A DNA stretch of 41,945 bases from an uncultured Oscillibacter sp. (GCA_910586735.1 CAJUJW010000018.1:1-41945), one strand, 5' to 3'. Counted from the first letter of the stretch, positions 1 through 7,116 are shown. Numbers and translations: made by a program. The notes: a model not told the origin generated them from the sequence alone.

Positions 1-20
1 GAGCAGCGAGGCATTTTTTT
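1..20 (-). terminator. half of an intrinsic terminator cut by the window edge
   Basis: Read on the minus strand, an A-run (20-14) leads into one GC-rich arm (GCCTCGCTGCTC, 12-1). Read on the plus strand the same bases end in a T-run. This is the shape of one half of a bidirectional hairpin terminator whose other arm would lie just outside the window. It sits right after the broken cotJC frame. It is inferred from a single arm. Confidence 0.35.
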
Positions 21-28
21 AGGCCCAG

Positions 29-247
29 TCATTGATAACCTGATTGGTCGGATTCCTCGGTGCCGATGTCCGTCAGCAGTCCCTTCAGCTCCGGGTAGGG
101 CATGGAGTAGCGCTGGCTCAGATACCGGAGGGAAGCCCCCAGCTCCCCGTCGGGCCCGCCGTATTGGGAGATAATGGCCGCCGCCAGCTTGGGATTGGTG
201 TTCTTGACCTTCACCGGGTATTGAAGCTTTTTCTCATATACAAACAT
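29..247 (-). pseudogene. cotJC: CotJC spore-coat protein (Mn-catalase family), truncated
   Basis: Residues 1-65 (MFVYEKKLQYPVKVKN... to LLTDIGTEE) match the conserved start of CotJC, a manganese-catalase-like protein of the spore coat, normally near 190-200 residues. After TEE the frame reads seven unrelated residues (SDQSGYQ) and stops, so the four-helix metal-binding body is missing. Past the break another frame reads NPTNQVINDWA and stops, which looks like the tail of a different gene, so a deletion or insertion junction near base 55 is likely. The start ATG overlaps the stop of the upstream cotJAB gene by one base (TGATG) and has an AGGAGG ribosome site. Last gene of the cotJ operon. Confidence 0.8.
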
Positions 248-705
248 CAGTCATTCCCTCCTACGTCCCAGGGCCACGGGTCCTTGAGCCAGGCGTAGCC
301 GTCCTCCGGGGTCAGGTCGGTGCTGGTCAGGGGGCCATACATCTTCTCATATTTTTCCCGGCCCTCTTTGGCCAGCTTGATATAGGACCAGTAAAGCTGG
401 AGAACCTCCTGGTCGCCCGCGTGGGTGTCCAGGTACAGGTTCAGCTCCTTGATGGCAAAGTCCAGGGCCATCAGCTCCACCAGGGCGGTGTTGGCCAGCT
501 TGGTCTTGGCCTGAATGGCCGCCTTAAAGGGCAGGTCCAGGCCGGGGAACAGGGTGCCCGCCTGCAGGGCCTCCGCCCGGCTGAAGCGGGGAGGATTCGG
601 TTCCTGCATGGGAATATAGGGAAACGCCAGGGGCGCGCAGTTTCCGGGAAGCGTTCCGGCTCCCGGGCAGCAGGCGCCGGCGGGCGTCTGATTGGGTTGT
701 TCCAT
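247..705 (-). CDS. cotJA/cotJB: CotJA-CotJB fused spore-coat protein
   Basis: This 152-residue protein joins two families that are usually separate genes. Residues 25-61 (FPYIPMQ ... GTLFPGLDLPFK) are the CotJA signature. Residues 75-152 (LMALDFAIKELNLYLDTHAG ... MYGPLT ... DPWPWDVGG) are CotJB. They are linked in frame by about 14 residues with no stop. The ATG at 705 follows AAGGAGG with an 11-base gap. The open frame continues upstream as a meaningless antisense of cwlD, so the internal ATG is chosen. In Bacillus the cotJ operon is transcribed in the mother cell and its products go into the inner coat. It is coupled to the truncated cotJC. No convincing sigma-E promoter was found upstream. 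Confidence 0.85.
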   Translation of the reverse strand: MEQPNQTPAGACCPGAGTLPGNCAPLAFPYIPMQEPNPPRFSRAEALQAGTLFPGLDLPFKAAIQAKTKLANTALVELMALDFAIKELNLYLDTHAGDQEVLQLYWSYIKLAKEGREKYEKMYGPLTSTDLTPEDGYAWLKDPWPWDVGGND

Positions 706-823
706 AGTGCTGAAAACCTCCTTATACAAAGGATAACGCGAGGATTGCGCGCTCAGTTCATCATATGCGGCGGGGCGGGGAAGGGCTACCGGCGGGGTGG
801 TGGGACAGCTGTTCGGGCATGCC

Positions 824-852
824 TTGATTTTTCCAGCGGGGACTGCTATAAT
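824..852 (+). promoter_or_regulatory. sigma-A-type promoter for cwlD-radA
   Basis: TTGATT (824-829), a 17-base spacer, and a perfect TATAAT (847-852). It lies 70 bases before the GTG start of cwlD, facing it. Confidence 0.75.
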
Positions 853-922
853 AAAAACGGCATATGGGATAAGCCGCCGGACATATCCTCTTAGCACGAG
901 ATTTGCGAAGGAGGCGCTGCCC

Positions 923-1660
923 GTGGTCATTCTGCTGCGAAAACGCGATCTGCTGTTCTCCTGCCTGTTCTGCTGTTTTTTCCTGGGGATGGCGGCGGTG
1001 TTGTGGAGGGGGAACGCCATACCGGCCTTCAACGTCCGGGACGATTCTCCCGTCACCGTGGTCATCGACCCCGGACACGGCGGGGAGGATGGGGGAGCGG
1101 TGTCCCCCGGCGGCGTGGCGGAGGGCCAGATCAACCTGGCTGTGTCCCTGCGGGTCAGCGACCTGCTGCGTTTCATGGGGCAGAGGACCCGGCTGACCCG
1201 AACCGAGGACGTGACCATCTGTGACGAGGGCCTGGACACCATGCGCCAGCGAAAGATCTCCGACCTGAAAAACCGGGTGAAGGTAGTGGAGGAGACGGAG
1301 AACGCCGTCCTGCTGAGCATCCACCAGAACAGCCTGCCCTCGTCCCCGGTGACCCACGGGGCCCAGGTGTTCTGGAACCGGCGGGAGGGGGCCGAGGCGC
1401 TGGCGGAAAGCGTCCAGGCGGCGTTGAACGCCGCCGTCAACGCCGGGAACGACAAACTCCCCCGGCAGATCCCCGACACCATTTACCTGATGAAAAACAT
1501 CACCGCGCCGGGGGTGCTGGTGGAGTGCGGCTTCCTCTCCAACGTGCCGGAGACGGAACGCTTGCAGGACCCGGCCTATCAGCTGCGGCTGGCGGCCGCC
1601 ATTACGGCGGGCTGTCTGAACGCCGGCGGTGTGGAAAACGAATCTGGAGTGCAGGAATGA
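923..1660 (+). CDS. cwlD: N-acetylmuramoyl-L-alanine amidase, CwlD-like
   Basis: An Amidase_3 zinc amidase of 245 residues. An N-terminal hydrophobic segment (residues 9-28) anchors or exports it. The catalytic domain starts at VVIDPGHGGEDGG with zinc ligands H52 and E55, continues with SIHQNS, and ends with the LVECGFLSN glutamate motif. The size and single membrane segment fit CwlD, which strips the peptide side chain from muramic acid so that muramic-delta-lactam can form in spore cortex. The GTG at 923 is chosen because GAAGGAGG lies 9 bases upstream. A longer frame from 797 has no ribosome site. The stop overlaps the radA start (ATGA), so the two are translationally coupled. Confidence 0.85.
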   Translation: MVILLRKRDLLFSCLFCCFFLGMAAVLWRGNAIPAFNVRDDSPVTVVIDPGHGGEDGGAVSPGGVAEGQINLAVSLRVSDLLRFMGQRTRLTRTEDVTICDEGLDTMRQRKISDLKNRVKVVEETENAVLLSIHQNSLPSSPVTHGAQVFWNRREGAEALAESVQAALNAAVNAGNDKLPRQIPDTIYLMKNITAPGVLVECGFLSNVPETERLQDPAYQLRLAAAITAGCLNAGGVENESGVQE

Positions 1661-3018
1661 AACAACCCAAAACACTTTTTTACTGTACCGAGTGCGGCAA
1701 CGAGACGCCGAAGTGGGCGGGGCGCTGTCCCGCCTGCGGCGCATGGAACACGGTGGTGGAGCGCCCGGAACCGGCGGTGAAGGGAAAGGGGAGGGCCTCC
1801 TCCCGCGCCGCGACGCCCCCCAAGGCCCGCCCGGTGACGGAGCTGGGGGACAGCGTGGAAATCCGGTTTTCCACCGGAATGGGAGAGCTGGACCGGGTCC
1901 TGGGCGGCGGCGCCGTCAGGGGTTCCCTGGTGCTGGTGGGCGGCGCACCCGGCATCGGGAAATCCACGCTGATGCTGCAAATCTGCGGCAAGCTCTGTGA
2001 GTTCGCCAAGGTGCTCTATGTATCCGGCGAGGAGTCCCAGCACCAGCTGCGTCTCCGGGCCCAGCGCCTCCACGTGGAGAGCGGGAACCTGTTGGTTTTG
2101 TCCGAGACCGGGCTGGGGGAAATGCTGGAGGCCGTCCGGCAGGAACAGCCCGACGTGCTGATTGTGGACTCCATTCAGACCCTGTACAACGACGCCCTGG
2201 ACTCCCCGGCGGGCAGCGTCAGCCAGGTGAAGGACTGCACCATGGCCTTGATGCAGCTGGCCAAGGGAAGCAACGTCACCGTATTTGTCATCGGCCATGT
2301 GAACAAGGAGGGCTCCATCGCCGGGCCCAAGGTGCTGGAGCATATGGTGGACTGCGTGCTGTACTTTGAGGGGGACCGGCACACCTTATGCCGCATTCTC
2401 CGGGCGGCGAAGAACCGCTTCGGGGCCACCAATGAGATCGGCGTCTTCGAGATGGGGGACAGCGGGCTGACGGAGGTGGAAAACCCCTCCCAGATGCTGC
2501 TCTCCGGCCGGCCGGAGGAGGCCCCGGGCACCTGCGTCACCTGCGTGATGGAGGGGGCAAGGCCGGTGCTGGCGGAGGTTCAGGCGCTGGTGGTGACCTC
2601 CGCGGGGGGGAATCCCCGGCGAACCAGCAACGGCTTCGACTACAACCGGGCAGCCATGCTTCTGGCGGTGCTGGAGAAGCGGGGCGGACTGAAGCTGTCC
2701 ATGTGCGACGCCTATCTGAACATCATCGGCGGACTGCAATTGGACGAGCCCGCTGCGGACCTGGCCGCCGTGGTGGCGCTGGCCTCCAGCTATCTGGACA
2801 AGCCCGTCCCCGGCGACCTGGCGGCCATCGGGGAGGTGGGGCTCACCGGAGAGCTGCGGAGCGTCAGCCAGCTGGCCCAGCGGGTGGCCGAGGTCCGGCG
2901 GCTGGGGTTCAAGCGCTGTGTGGTCCCGGACCACCCGGGGCTGGAGAGCTTCCCGGACCTGCGGCTTCTGCCCGTTCGGAATATCGGTGAGGCGATTCGA
3001 GCCGCTTTACGGGGATAA
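1657..3018 (+). CDS. radA: DNA repair protein RadA/Sms
   Basis: A RecA-like branch-migration ATPase of 453 residues that works in recombination and repair. Domains in order: N-terminal zinc finger (C10, C13, C24, C27); RecA core with Walker A GGAPGIGKST and Walker B VLIVDSIQ; the RadA-specific KNRFG motif; and a C-terminal Lon-protease-like domain (QLDEPAADLAAVVALASSY). The length is normal for the family. The ATG overlaps the cwlD stop by four bases, and the Zn-finger residues right after it confirm the start. The last 110 bases are overlapped in antisense by a small Cys-rich gene. Confidence 0.95.
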   Translation: MKQPKTLFYCTECGNETPKWAGRCPACGAWNTVVERPEPAVKGKGRASSRAATPPKARPVTELGDSVEIRFSTGMGELDRVLGGGAVRGSLVLVGGAPGIGKSTLMLQICGKLCEFAKVLYVSGEESQHQLRLRAQRLHVESGNLLVLSETGLGEMLEAVRQEQPDVLIVDSIQTLYNDALDSPAGSVSQVKDCTMALMQLAKGSNVTVFVIGHVNKEGSIAGPKVLEHMVDCVLYFEGDRHTLCRILRAAKNRFGATNEIGVFEMGDSGLTEVENPSQMLLSGRPEEAPGTCVTCVMEGARPVLAEVQALVVTSAGGNPRRTSNGFDYNRAAMLLAVLEKRGGLKLSMCDAYLNIIGGLQLDEPAADLAAVVALASSYLDKPVPGDLAAIGEVGLTGELRSVSQLAQRVAEVRRLGFKRCVVPDHPGLESFPDLRLLPVRNIGEAIRAALRG

Positions 3019-3124
3019 AGTGGACGCACGCGCCGCCCAGGGCGGGAACTCCGGCGGCGGCGGCGCTGTCCAGCGTGCAGAGGCCCTCGGATTGATAAAC
3101 GCATTCACTGGTACACGGAATCAA
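2909..3124 (-). CDS. small Cys-rich protein (DUF1540-like), antisense to radA end
   Basis: This 71-residue frame starts at TTG with a well-placed GGAGG eight bases upstream. Residues 4-35 have the pattern C-x3-C-x7-C-x17-C followed by VHF. This resembles small clostridial proteins of the form (I/N)C...C.Y...G.C.LD...C.(Y/H)F, including DUF1540-like zinc-binding peptides. The part after about residue 42 runs through the antisense of the radA 3' end and is Arg/Pro/Gly-rich, which looks like read-through past the ancestral stop. The function is unknown. The start and the Cys region are well supported; the tail is not. Confidence 0.6.
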   Translation of the reverse strand: MIPCTSECVYQSEGLCTLDSAAAAGVPALGGACVHFIPVKRLESPHRYSERAEAAGPGSSPAPGGPGPHSA

Positions 3125-3192
3125 GGCGATCCTCCGTTCTGATGGATGATACGATAGTTTGACCGAAACGGCGGATTTTATGAGGGCGGCCC

Positions 3193-3230
3193 ATGCCGGA
3201 GGCGGACAAGCGCCCGGCGGCGGGCGGCAT
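3193..3230 (+). terminator. GC-rich hairpin after radA, possible terminator
   Basis: ATGCCG (3193-3198) pairs with CGGCAT (3225-3230), and inside or competing with it CGCCCG (3211-3216) pairs with CGGGCG (3221-3226). No T-run follows, so termination is uncertain. Confidence 0.3.
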
Positions 3231-3275
3231 ACCGATAGACCTGAAAGAGAGGGGGCAAAAAGAGTGATACAGGCG

Positions 3276-3303
3276 ATTGAACAAAATAAAAATTTTGTTC
3301 AAT
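3276..3303 (+). promoter_or_regulatory. 28-bp perfect dyad upstream of xer; dif-like site or operator
   Basis: ATTGAACAAAA (3276-3286), asymmetric centre TAAAAA (3287-3292), TTTTGTTCAAT (3293-3303). The 11-6-11 layout is that of XerC/XerD recombination sites, and the right arm differs from the common TTATGTTAAAT arm at two positions. It lies 76 bases before the recombinase start codon. Alternatively it is an operator over a weak promoter (TTGAAC at 3278-3283 could act as a -35). Confidence 0.5.
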
Positions 3304-3379
3304 ATAGGGGAGTGCAAATAGCCCGAAAAGGCTGTTAGGCGTTTACGCAGCCCTTGGACGCTGAATCGCTCAAATCCAT

Positions 3380-4393
3380 ATGACCGACTACCGCACAGAG
3401 GCCCCGCCGATTCTGCGGGATTTCCTGGCATATCACGAGACCGTCAAGGCCCATTCCAAACAGACCGTGGACGAATACTTTCTGGACTTGCGGAATTTCT
3501 TCCGCTACCTCAAGCAGAACCGCAACGCCGCGCTGTCCGGCCTGGAGCTGGACGAGATCGACATTTCCGACGTGGACCTGGACTTTGTCGCCAGCGTGAC
3601 GCTGACGGATATCTACGGCTATATGACCTATCTGAGCCGGGACCGGATTCAGCACCAGAACAGCCAGACCTCCGACTATGGCCTGAACACCGCGTCCCGG
3701 GCCCGGAAACTGGCGACCATCCGGTCGTTCTATAATTACTTGACGAATAAGGTCCATCTTATTCGTGAAAATCCTGTCAAAGATATCGACTCGCCCAAGC
3801 TGAAAAAAACGCTGCCGAAGTATCTGACCCTGGATCAGAGCATAGAACTGCTGGAGTCCGTGGACGGCAAGAACCAGGAGCGGGATTACTGCATCCTGAC
3901 GCTGTTTCTCAACTGCGGACTGCGGATCTCAGAGTTAGTTGGATTAAACCTCCGGGACATTCAAGGCGAGTCCATCCGGGTCCTGGGCAAAGGCAACAAG
4001 GTCCGCATCCTCTACTTAAACGACGCCTGTCAGGACGCACTGAATCGCTACCTTTCCGTCCGCCGGCCCATCGCCGGACGGGACGCCAACGCGCTGTTTC
4101 TCTCCTCCCGGAACGAGCGGATCAGCCGCTCCACGGTTCACGCCATGGTGAAAAAGCGGCTCTCCGCCGCCGGAATCGACGAGAGCGAATACTCCTCCCA
4201 CAAGCTCCGCCACACCGCCGCCACGCTGATGCTGCAAAACGGCGTGGATGTCCGGGCGGTCCAGGAGGTTCTGGGTCACGATCACCTGAATACCACCCAG
4301 ATTTACACGCATATCGACAACGAATCCCTGCGGGTGGCCGCAAAGGCAAATCCCTTGTCACATATGAAAAACAGAAAGAATTCCAGCGATTAA
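3380..4393 (+). CDS. xerD: tyrosine recombinase, XerC/XerD-like
   Basis: A site-specific recombinase of 337 residues. The N-terminal SAM-like DNA-binding domain covers about residues 10-135. The catalytic domain carries the full set R182 (NCGLRISE), K204 (GKGNK), H274 and R277 (HKLRHTA), H300 (LGH) and nucleophile Y309 (YTH). It is about 35 residues longer than typical XerC/XerD, with extra sequence around residues 50-105. In-frame stops upstream fix the ATG at 3380, yet no Shine-Dalgarno is visible. It stands alone, not inside a recognisable phage or transposon, and has a dif-shaped site just upstream. It could be the housekeeping Xer for chromosome dimers or a dedicated one-site recombinase. 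xerD is used as a family label, not proof of orthology. Confidence 0.85.
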   Translation: MTDYRTEAPPILRDFLAYHETVKAHSKQTVDEYFLDLRNFFRYLKQNRNAALSGLELDEIDISDVDLDFVASVTLTDIYGYMTYLSRDRIQHQNSQTSDYGLNTASRARKLATIRSFYNYLTNKVHLIRENPVKDIDSPKLKKTLPKYLTLDQSIELLESVDGKNQERDYCILTLFLNCGLRISELVGLNLRDIQGESIRVLGKGNKVRILYLNDACQDALNRYLSVRRPIAGRDANALFLSSRNERISRSTVHAMVKKRLSAAGIDESEYSSHKLRHTAATLMLQNGVDVRAVQEVLGHDHLNTTQIYTHIDNESLRVAAKANPLSHMKNRKNSSD

Positions 4394-4400
4394 CCGTAAA

Positions 4401-4427
4401 GGCCCCGCCTCTTTTTGAGGCAGGGCC
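4401..4427. terminator. hairpin between convergent xer and amidase genes
   Basis: GGCCCCGCCTC (4401-4411), loop TTTTT, GAGGCAGGGCC (4417-4427), with one C/A mismatch. It lies 7 bases after the recombinase stop. The U-tract is poor on both sides, so it may be a weak bidirectional terminator. Confidence 0.5.
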
Positions 4428-4487
4428 TTCCCTGTGCTTATATGAGGTTTTCCGCTTGGCGAACCGGGAAAGTTTTTGAACAAAATC

Positions 4488-4991
4488 TTACGGATGCATA
4501 ACGCCGGTAATGTGGAGAAATCGGATTTTCCGGTACTCATAGGTGGACAGGGGCCGGTAATCCGCGTCGTAGCTGTGGGCGGCGATCAGGACGTTTTCCG
4601 GCGCCGCCGGGTTTCCCACGGACACCACAATGGGCGAATGCTGGTATTCCTCCCCCTTGAAGGAGAGCTGGATCAAGTCCCCCGGCAGCAGGTCCTCCAG
4701 ACCGCATGTCTCCGCCAGCGGGCCGACAGAGGGATTATCCCTGGTCAGGAAGTTGTACAGGTACGGAACGCCGGTCCAGGCGGGGGCCTTCCGGTTGGCG
4801 TCGATGTAGTACCAGCCGTAGACCGGCGTGAAGTTCATGACCCCGCTTCCTGCGTAGATGCACTGAGACGCGAAGTTGGTGCAGTCCCCGCCCAGGTGCT
4901 CATAATCATAGAAACGCGGGTTTCGGCCATAGGCCCACTGGTGGGCGTAGAGCACGGCGGCCTCCCGGTCGTATGGATACAGCTGCGGCAT
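4488..4991 (-). CDS. Amidase_6-domain protein (putative Cys peptidase-like)
   Basis: A 167-residue protein with the Amidase_6 layout: YDREAAVLYAHQWAYGRNP, then GGDCTNFASQC with the presumed nucleophile cysteine, then LLPGDLIQL and HSPIVVSV with the presumed histidine, and an AHSYDA segment near the end. The fold resembles NlpC/P60-type papain-like hydrolases; the substrate is unknown. There is no signal peptide or cell-wall module, so it probably acts in the cytoplasm or spore compartments. The ATG at 4991 is chosen because GGAGGG lies about 7 bases upstream; an ATG-like start 8 codons earlier is unlikely. It lies 66 bases downstream of the AraC-type regulator on the same strand and may be cotranscribed with it. 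Confidence 0.75.
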   Translation of the reverse strand: MPQLYPYDREAAVLYAHQWAYGRNPRFYDYEHLGGDCTNFASQCIYAGSGVMNFTPVYGWYYIDANRKAPAWTGVPYLYNFLTRDNPSVGPLAETCGLEDLLPGDLIQLSFKGEEYQHSPIVVSVGNPAAPENVLIAAHSYDADYRPLSTYEYRKIRFLHITGVMHP

Positions 4992-5006
4992 ATCGCTTCC
5001 CTCCCC

Positions 5007-5031
5007 TTTCCCCACAGCATATGCGGGGAAA
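5007..5031 (-). other. hairpin just before the Amidase_6 ribosome site
   Basis: TTTCCCC (5007-5013) pairs with GGGGAAA (5025-5031) around ACAGCATATGC, itself partly palindromic. No T-run follows. It could trim read-through from the upstream regulator or affect access to the ribosome site. Confidence 0.35.
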
Positions 5032-5057
5032 GGCGGGGTGGTGCGTCAGAACGGGTT

Positions 5058-5897
5058 TCAGTTCCGTACGACCGGCAGCCAGACCTGAAAGCGGCTCTCC
5101 TCTCCGGGCCGGTTCAGATAGACCTCGATGTCCGGGGCCTTGGCCAACTCATAGCCGGAGTCCGGGAGATATTCCGTGATGATTCTCCGCTGCAATTCCT
5201 GCATGGCCTCCGGCAGCCGGCCGCTTCCCGCAAACACGGCCCAGGAGGCGGCGGGGACCGTCCACTCATACATACCTTCGGGCACGGGAGAATGGGAGGC
5301 CACGGCAATATAGTAGTGGTTCTCCTCCTCACTATAGGTGCAGACCCCCAGCATGCCCGCGGGTTCCCCGTTCATCAGCGGGAACAGCTCCGCCTGCCTG
5401 GGCCCGATCTCCGCCCAGAATTTCGGGACCGCCTGAAAGCTCTCGTCCATGTCCGTGGGAATCAGGGTCCGAAATCCCACGATGCGGAAGGCCTCCCGCT
5501 TTACAATCTGATACTCCATTTCCTCTGCCCCTTTCAGCACGAATTTGAAACGGATTCGTGGAAAGGCTTTCAGCTTTACGCCCGGCTGTTTCGCCTGAGA
5601 CGGCGGCACGCCGTGGACCGCCTGGAAGGCCCGGTTAAATGCGGTGGGCGACTCGTAGCCGTACCGCAGGGCAACGTCCAGGACCTTCCTCCCGTTTTGA
5701 AGGTCCACAGCCGCCCGGGTCATGCGCCTCCGGCGGATGTACTCCCCCAGGGGAAGCCCGGCCAGATAGGAGAACATCCGCTGGAAGTGGTAGGCGGAGC
5801 AGCCCGCCAGACGCCCCAGCTCTCCCAAGTCAATCTCCCCGTCCAGGTTTTCCTCCAAGCAGTCCAGGGCCTCGTTCCAGTTTTTCAGCCAATCCAT
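5058..5897 (-). CDS. AraC-family regulator with GyrI-like effector domain
   Basis: A transcription factor of 279 residues. An N-terminal AraC double helix-turn-helix (residues 5-105: LGRLAGCSAYHFQRMFSYLAG and ALRYGYESPTAFNRAFQAVHG) is followed by a GyrI-like small-molecule-binding domain (residues about 125-279, ending in a VYLNRPGEESRFQVWLPV strand). This is the Rob/TipA-like architecture that senses amphipathic or cationic compounds and controls efflux or detoxification. The ATG at 5897 has AAGGAG 8 bases upstream; a TTG one codon before is less likely. The only same-strand neighbour downstream is the Amidase_6 gene. The effector is unknown. Confidence 0.85.
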   Translation of the reverse strand: MDWLKNWNEALDCLEENLDGEIDLGELGRLAGCSAYHFQRMFSYLAGLPLGEYIRRRRMTRAAVDLQNGRKVLDVALRYGYESPTAFNRAFQAVHGVPPSQAKQPGVKLKAFPRIRFKFVLKGAEEMEYQIVKREAFRIVGFRTLIPTDMDESFQAVPKFWAEIGPRQAELFPLMNGEPAGMLGVCTYSEEENHYYIAVASHSPVPEGMYEWTVPAASWAVFAGSGRLPEAMQELQRRIITEYLPDSGYELAKAPDIEVYLNRPGEESRFQVWLPVVRN

Positions 5898-5918
5898 CAA
5901 ATCAACTCCTTATGTTCT

Positions 5919-5947
5919 AGTATAACCGTCCTCTCCCATCCTGTCCT
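5919..5947 (-). promoter_or_regulatory. putative sigma-A promoter of the AraC-type gene
   Basis: On the minus strand AGGACA (5947-5942), 17 bases, TATACT (5924-5919), ending 21 bases before the start codon. The -35 matches four of six consensus bases. Confidence 0.45.
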
Positions 5948-5962
5948 CTCTTTTTCGGTGCG

Positions 5963-5993
5963 AAAAAAGGGAGCGCAAAAGCGCTCCCTTTTT
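5963..5993 (-). terminator. intrinsic terminator of fba
   Basis: GGGAGCGC (5969-5976), loop AAAA, GCGCTCCC (5981-5988), flanked by an A6 run on the left and T5 on the right. Read on the minus strand it ends in a U-run, 13 bases after the fba stop. Confidence 0.85.
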
Positions 5994-6006
5994 GTGGTTC
6001 ACGGAA

Positions 6007-6975
6007 TCAGGCCTTGCCGTTGCAGCCAAGGACATCCACCAGCTTGTGACGGACCAGCTCCTTGATGTTGGCGCGGGCGGGCTTGAGGTACTGACGGGGA
6101 TCGAAGTCGCCGGGATGCTCGTTGAAGTGCTGCCGGATGGTGCCGGTCATGGCCAGGCGCAGGTCGGAGTCGATGTTGATCTTGCAGACGGCGCTGCGGG
6201 CGGCCTGACGGAGCTGCTCCTCGGGGATGCCCACGGCGTCGGGCATTTTGCCGCCGTTGGAGTTGACCATCTTGACATAGTCCTGGGGCACACTGGAGGA
6301 GCCGTGAAGCACGATGGGGAACTCAGGCAGGCGCTTTACGATCTCTTCCAGAATGTCAAAGCGCAGCGGGGGCGGAACCAGGATGCCCTTCTCGTTGCGG
6401 GTGCACTGCTCGGGTTTGAACTTGAAGGCGCCGTGAGAGGTGCCGATGGCGATGGCCAGGGAGTCGCAGCCGGTCTTGGTGACAAACTCCTCCACTTCCT
6501 CGGGACGGGTGTAGTGGGAGTCCTCGGCGGAGACGTTGACCTCGTCCTCCACGCCGGCCAGAGCGCCCAGCTCGGCCTCGACCACGACGCCGTGGTCATG
6601 GGCGTATTCGACCACCTTTTTGGTCAGTTCAATATTCTCCGCAAAGGGCTTGGAGCTGGCGTCGATCATGACGGAGGTGAATCCGTCGTCAATGCAGGAT
6701 TTGCAGGTCTCAAAGGTGTCGCCGTGGTCCAGGTGCAGCACGATGGGGATTTCGGGGCACTCGATGACGGCGGCCTCCACCAGCTTCACGAGGTAGGTGC
6801 GGTTGGCGTAAGCCCGGGCGCCCTTGGACACCTGAAGGATCACAGGAGCCTTTTCCTCACGGCAGGCCTCGGTGATACCCTGGATAATCTCCATGTTGTT
6901 GACATTGAAGGCTCCGATAGCGTACCCTCCGTGATAGGCCTTTTTGAACATCTCGGTAGAAGTGACCAGTGCCAT
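6007..6975 (-). CDS. fba: class II fructose-bisphosphate aldolase
   Basis: A zinc aldolase of 322 residues splitting fructose-1,6-bisphosphate into dihydroxyacetone phosphate and glyceraldehyde-3-phosphate. Visible family motifs: YAIGAFNVNN near the start, LHLDHGD with catalytic D83 and zinc ligand H84, VEAELG with a conserved Glu, GTSHGAFK with a zinc His, and LHGSSSVP with the phosphate loop. The length is normal. The ATG at 6975 follows AGGAG with a 9-base gap; a start three codons earlier would overlap the ribosome site. It is divergent from the PPi-dependent pfk, so two successive glycolytic steps share one control region. Its leader carries two strong hairpins. Confidence 0.95.
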   Translation of the reverse strand: MALVTSTEMFKKAYHGGYAIGAFNVNNMEIIQGITEACREEKAPVILQVSKGARAYANRTYLVKLVEAAVIECPEIPIVLHLDHGDTFETCKSCIDDGFTSVMIDASSKPFAENIELTKKVVEYAHDHGVVVEAELGALAGVEDEVNVSAEDSHYTRPEEVEEFVTKTGCDSLAIAIGTSHGAFKFKPEQCTRNEKGILVPPPLRFDILEEIVKRLPEFPIVLHGSSSVPQDYVKMVNSNGGKMPDAVGIPEEQLRQAARSAVCKINIDSDLRLAMTGTIRQHFNEHPGDFDPRQYLKPARANIKELVRHKLVDVLGCNGKA

Positions 6976-6989
6976 AACAATCATCTCCT

Positions 6990-7050
6990 GACAAATTTTA
7001 TTTGTCCCGTCCCCGGGCCGGACCGGGAAAGGGCTCTGGACCCCTTTCCC
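6990..7050 (-). promoter_or_regulatory. structured 5' leader of fba with two perfect hairpins
   Basis: Stem 1 is GGGAAAGGG (7025-7033) with CCCTTTCCC (7042-7050). Stem 2 is GACAAAT (6990-6996) with ATTTGTC (7000-7006). Stem 2 ends directly against the AGGAG ribosome site (6989-6985) on the mRNA. No known riboswitch pattern was recognised. Confidence 0.5.
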
Positions 7051-7085
7051 TTCCTTTGCGGAGACGAAAACGATTTTCTTTTATG

Positions 7086-7113
7086 ATAATATCACAAAAA
7101 AAATAAAATGCAA
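7086..7113 (-). promoter_or_regulatory. putative sigma-A promoter of fba
   Basis: On the minus strand TTGCAT (7113-7108), 16 bases rich in T, TATTAT (7091-7086). It would give a leader of about 100 bases. Confidence 0.55.
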
Positions 7114-7116
7114 GTA

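Noticed and set aside
3180..3338. 52-codon frame on the plus strand before xer
   Set aside because: No ribosome site, Gly/Arg-rich, and it runs through the hairpin and the dif-like dyad. Probably chance.
3276..4393. xer plus inverted repeat as an integrated mobile element
   Set aside because: No tRNA, flanking att-like repeat, excisionase, or phage or conjugation genes lie nearby, and neighbouring genes are housekeeping.
4476..6065. 529-codon open frame on the plus strand over the Amidase_6 and AraC genes
   Set aside because: The minus-strand genes have domains and ribosome sites; the plus frame has neither.
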